A stretch of DNA of 64,000 nucleotides from Pseudoflavonifractor sp. An85 (lineage in GTDB: Bacteria; Bacillota; Clostridia; Oscillospirales; Oscillospiraceae): the NCBI RefSeq assembly GCF_002161235.1, contig NZ_NFHE01000004.1:84484-148483 (forward strand), in the 5' to 3' direction. Under the pieces are notes generated by a model that ran no database searches, was not told where the DNA came from, and saw only the letters and a list, made by a program, of their open reading frames with translations. How positions within the stretch are numbered: the stretch's first letter is position 1; every line of letters begins with the position of its first letter. The translations under genes and the position numbers were made by a program. Positions 61,818-64,000 of the stretch are shown piece by piece.

Positions 61818-62864
61818 TTGAACGAAGAGACGAAACCATGGGGGCCCATCACCGCAACGGCGCTGCGGATGGTGGGATTGGTGCTGGTGTTGGCTCTGGC
61901 CCTGTGGCCCATGCTGGTCAGAGCCAAAGCCGACACCTTGACTTTGGTGCCTGTGGGGCGTGCCGTGGGCATCAAGCTCTTCTCCGATGGCGTTGTGGTG
62001 GTGGGAACATCAGAAATCACCACCCAAAATGGGGCGGTAAACCCAGCCAAGGACTGTGGTCTGCGGGAGGGGGACATCATCACCCACATTAACGCCACCG
62101 AGGTGGACACCATCGAGGAAGTGACCGCCCTGCTCCAAGAGCTGGAGGGGGAGACCATGAGCATCCGGGCCATCCGGGACGACAAACAGGTGCAGTTGAC
62201 CGCTCAGGCGGTGCTGTGTTCCGCCGATGGGGAGTATAAGCTGGGGGCCTGGATTCGGGACTCCATGGCGGGCATTGGTACCGTCACCTTCTACTCGCCT
62301 CAGACCGGCACCTTTGGGGCCTTGGGCCACGGCATCAACGACGTGGACACGGCCCTGCTGATGCCTCTGGAGAGCGGAAGCATTTTGCCTGCCACGGTCT
62401 CTGGGGTGGAGAAAGGGCAGTCCGGCACACCTGGTGTGCTGCGGGGCGTGTTTGACGCCGACGTGACCTTGGGTGAGCTGGACGGAAACTCCGCCTGCGG
62501 CATCTACGGTACCATGACCGACACCAGCTGGTTTGACGGGCAGGCGGTGCCGGTGGCCACCCGGGACGAGGTGAAAGCGGGGAAAGCCACCATTTTGAGC
62601 AACGTCTCCGGCACCCAGGTGGAGGAGTACGAGGTGGAGATTCTAAAAGTGTACCCGGACAGCCAGGAGGGAGGACGGGACTTCCTGGTCCACGTCACTG
62701 ACCCGGACTTGCTGGAAACAACCGGCGGCATTGTCCAGGGCATGAGCGGCTCCCCCATTTTGCAAAACGGCAAGATCATCGGGGCAGTCACCCACGTCAT
62801 GGTGGACGACCCCACGTCGGGGTATGGCATCTATATTGGGGATATGCTCCAGGCGGCAGGGTAA
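61818..62864 (+). CDS. spoIVB: SpoIVB serine protease (S55)
   Basis: 348 residues from TTG 61818 (GGTGAGGA upstream). One N-terminal transmembrane/signal helix, a PDZ domain (CGLREGDIITHINATEVDT; about 70-135) and an S55 protease domain with His171 in GALGHGINDVD and Ser312 in GMSGSPILQNGK. In Bacillus this forespore protease cleaves SpoIVFA and so triggers pro-sigma-K processing by SpoIVFB. Slightly shorter than B. subtilis SpoIVB. Confidence 0.95.
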   Translation: MNEETKPWGPITATALRMVGLVLVLALALWPMLVRAKADTLTLVPVGRAVGIKLFSDGVVVVGTSEITTQNGAVNPAKDCGLREGDIITHINATEVDTIEEVTALLQELEGETMSIRAIRDDKQVQLTAQAVLCSADGEYKLGAWIRDSMAGIGTVTFYSPQTGTFGALGHGINDVDTALLMPLESGSILPATVSGVEKGQSGTPGVLRGVFDADVTLGELDGNSACGIYGTMTDTSWFDGQAVPVATRDEVKAGKATILSNVSGTQVEEYEVEILKVYPDSQEGGRDFLVHVTDPDLLETTGGIVQGMSGSPILQNGKIIGAVTHVMVDDPTSGYGIYIGDMLQAAG

Positions 62865-62868
62865 AAAC

Positions 62869-62905
62869 AGGGCGAAGACACCGACATGGTGTCTTCGCCC
62901 TTTGA
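62869..62905 (+). terminator. Terminator after spoIVB
   Basis: 14-base perfect arms AGGGCGAAGACACC/GGTGTCTTCGCCCT, then TTGAT; weak T-run. Confidence 0.75.
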
Positions 62906-62948
62906 TATGCTGTACATATAAAATTTAATGTTTATCATTAAAAATATA

Positions 62949-62977
62949 TTGACAAAGATATGGTGCGTTCGTATAAT
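62949..62977 (+). promoter_or_regulatory. Promoter of the DUF2975/HTH pair
   Basis: TTGACA (62949-62954), 17-base spacer, TATAAT (62972-62977), a consensus sigma-A promoter. Confidence 0.88.
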
Positions 62978-63018
62978 GTAAGTAGCCAAGGACACTTACA
63001 AACCAAGGAGGGTAATTT

Positions 63019-63609
63019 ATGGAGAGTATTGTGAAGTCCACCAAGCTGGTGCAGAAAATCCTGCGAATTCTGTTTTGGATTGTCGTCGTTGTCAGCGTTG
63101 TCTCTGCATGTATCATGATTGCATCGTTGATTTTTATGGATGATACAGCAGTCATCCAGGGTGTTTCCATTACGATTGGAAATTACAGGTTGAAACTCAG
63201 CCAGGGGTACTCCCGCGCACAACTGATCAACATTTTATGGATGTCCTTGGCGAACATTGTCCTTTACGGGGGCCTTTCCTGTTACGCGATCCGAATCCTT
63301 CAAGGTATTTTTGAACCAATGACACAGGGAAAACCGTTCAACACGGCGGTGAGCGACGGGTTGAAAAAGCTATCCTATGCGGTCTTAATTTTTGGTGTGG
63401 TTCGACTGATTCTTCAACTGGCAACAAACATGGTTTACGACCAGATGATTGATATTTCTTCCCTGTTTGCTGCAAACATGGTGGAATCCTGCTCCTTAAC
63501 CGTGGTAGGAGATGGTGATTTTATTATTTGGTTCTTTTTGATCCGGCTGTTTCGGCGCATTTTTATGTATGGAGAAACCTTGCAACAGCTGTCCGATGAG
63601 ACACTGTGA
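63019..63609 (+). CDS. DUF2975-family membrane protein
   Basis: 196 residues with four hydrophobic helices (ILFWIVVVVSVVSACIMIA; ILWMSLANIVLYGGL; LSYAVLIFGVVRLILQL; C-terminal FIIWFFLIRLF) and GKPFNTAVSDGLKKL, as in DUF2975 proteins. Paired with a small HTH gene, a common two-gene unit in Firmicutes. Function unknown. Confidence 0.85.
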   Translation: MESIVKSTKLVQKILRILFWIVVVVSVVSACIMIASLIFMDDTAVIQGVSITIGNYRLKLSQGYSRAQLINILWMSLANIVLYGGLSCYAIRILQGIFEPMTQGKPFNTAVSDGLKKLSYAVLIFGVVRLILQLATNMVYDQMIDISSLFAANMVESCSLTVVGDGDFIIWFFLIRLFRRIFMYGETLQQLSDETL

Positions 63610-63629
63610 CGTGAAATGAGGAGAAACTT

Positions 63630-63854
63630 ATGCCCATTGTATTACGATTGGATCGGGTCATGGCAGACCGGAAAATGTCCCTGAATACTTTGGCGGAAAA
63701 GGTTGGAATCGCCAATGTGAACCTGTCGAAAATCAAAACAGGAAAGGTCAGCGCCATTCGCTTTTCCACCCTGGAGGCCATTTGCGAGGCGCTGCACTGT
63801 CAGCCGGGGGATATTTTGGAGTATATGCCACCGGAAACCCAGCATGACGAGTAA
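63630..63854 (+). CDS. Small Cro/CI-type regulator (YozG-like)
   Basis: 74 residues, nearly all helix-turn-helix: LDRVMADRKMSLNTLAEKVG, NLSKIKTGKVSAIRF, then LCHCQPGDIL-like EALHCQPGDILEY. Encoded 20 bases after DUF2975; such pairs are thought to be co-regulated, perhaps with the membrane protein controlling the regulator. Confidence 0.9.
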   Translation: MPIVLRLDRVMADRKMSLNTLAEKVGIANVNLSKIKTGKVSAIRFSTLEAICEALHCQPGDILEYMPPETQHDE

Positions 63855-63931
63855 GAATAAAACAAGCACGGGGAACTCGCAGTGAACTGCTCCCCGTCAA
63901 GAGGACAGTGAAAAAATATAAAGTTTTCCCG

Positions 63932-63966
63932 GCCAGTAGCCTATGTGCTGCTGGCCGCTTTTTATG
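63932..63966 (+). terminator. Terminator-like hairpin
   Basis: GGCCAGTAG/CTGCTGGCC stem followed by GCTTTTTATG; a weaker ACGGGGA/TCCCCGT dyad lies just upstream (about 63869-63898). Confidence 0.6.
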
Positions 63967-64000
63967 CAGCGAGATACAGCTCGTGCTTCTCCATCGGCGT

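Overview
The window looks like chromosome from a spore-forming, gut-type Firmicute, most likely an Oscillospiraceae relative of Flavonifractor, Lawsonibacter or Intestinimonas. This is inferred from gene content and style: an Amt-GlnB fusion, a dgt-dnaG-rpoD operon, gatCAB together with glnS, spoIVB, pro-sigK, and GC-rich Clostridia-like coding. No rRNA, tRNA or CRISPR array was seen.

Positions 1 to about 27,572 are the right-hand part of a large integrative conjugative element (ICE); its left end lies outside the window. In order it carries two sortases, a regulator, MobC and a MOBP-type relaxase, PcfB, a VirD4 coupling ATPase, a Maff2-type small membrane protein, a VirB6/TrbL-like protein, PrgI, VirB4, a CHAP cell-wall hydrolase, a TTRAP protein and a 2,039-residue methylase/SNF2-helicase protein. 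A complete TnpV gene is nested inside that last gene in another frame. Cargo and control follow: a RelE/RHH toxin-antitoxin pair, a Fic protein, a divergent XRE repressor switch with visible operators, a DnaQ-like exonuclease, an AbrB-like regulator between two paralogous membrane proteins, a 480-base structured non-coding region, and a large serine recombinase.

The recombinase gene runs into a truncated gene that begins like pro-sigma-K: hydrophobic pro-sequence, region 1.2/2.1, and a good SigE-type promoter. The ICE therefore sits inside sigK, the arrangement of the skin elements of Bacillus subtilis and Clostridioides difficile, but the inserted DNA is a conjugative element with a full-looking type IV transfer set. 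SpoIVB, the protease that triggers pro-sigma-K processing, is encoded about 34 kb away. This is the most interesting feature of the window.

The remainder is chromosomal. At 28.3-35.0 kb a promoter and a riboswitch-like leader with a terminator precede two methyltransferases and a five-gene nickel/peptide-type ABC importer. At 35.0-40.1 kb is a Leloir galactose locus (LacI-type regulator, galK, galE, galT). A palindrome-rich gap and a phosphate transporter follow, then dgt-dnaG-rpoD, gatCAB, thiN and a membrane-linked XRE regulator. On the minus strand are cysK-iscS-iscU-rrf2 (with a dyad operator at its promoter), an alpha/beta hydrolase, glnS, the amt-glnB fusion, and sfsA with a FUSC-type membrane protein. 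The end of the window holds a DUF1643 gene, a second palindrome-rich gap, a DUF6512-like membrane protein, spoIVB, and a DUF2975/YozG-type pair.
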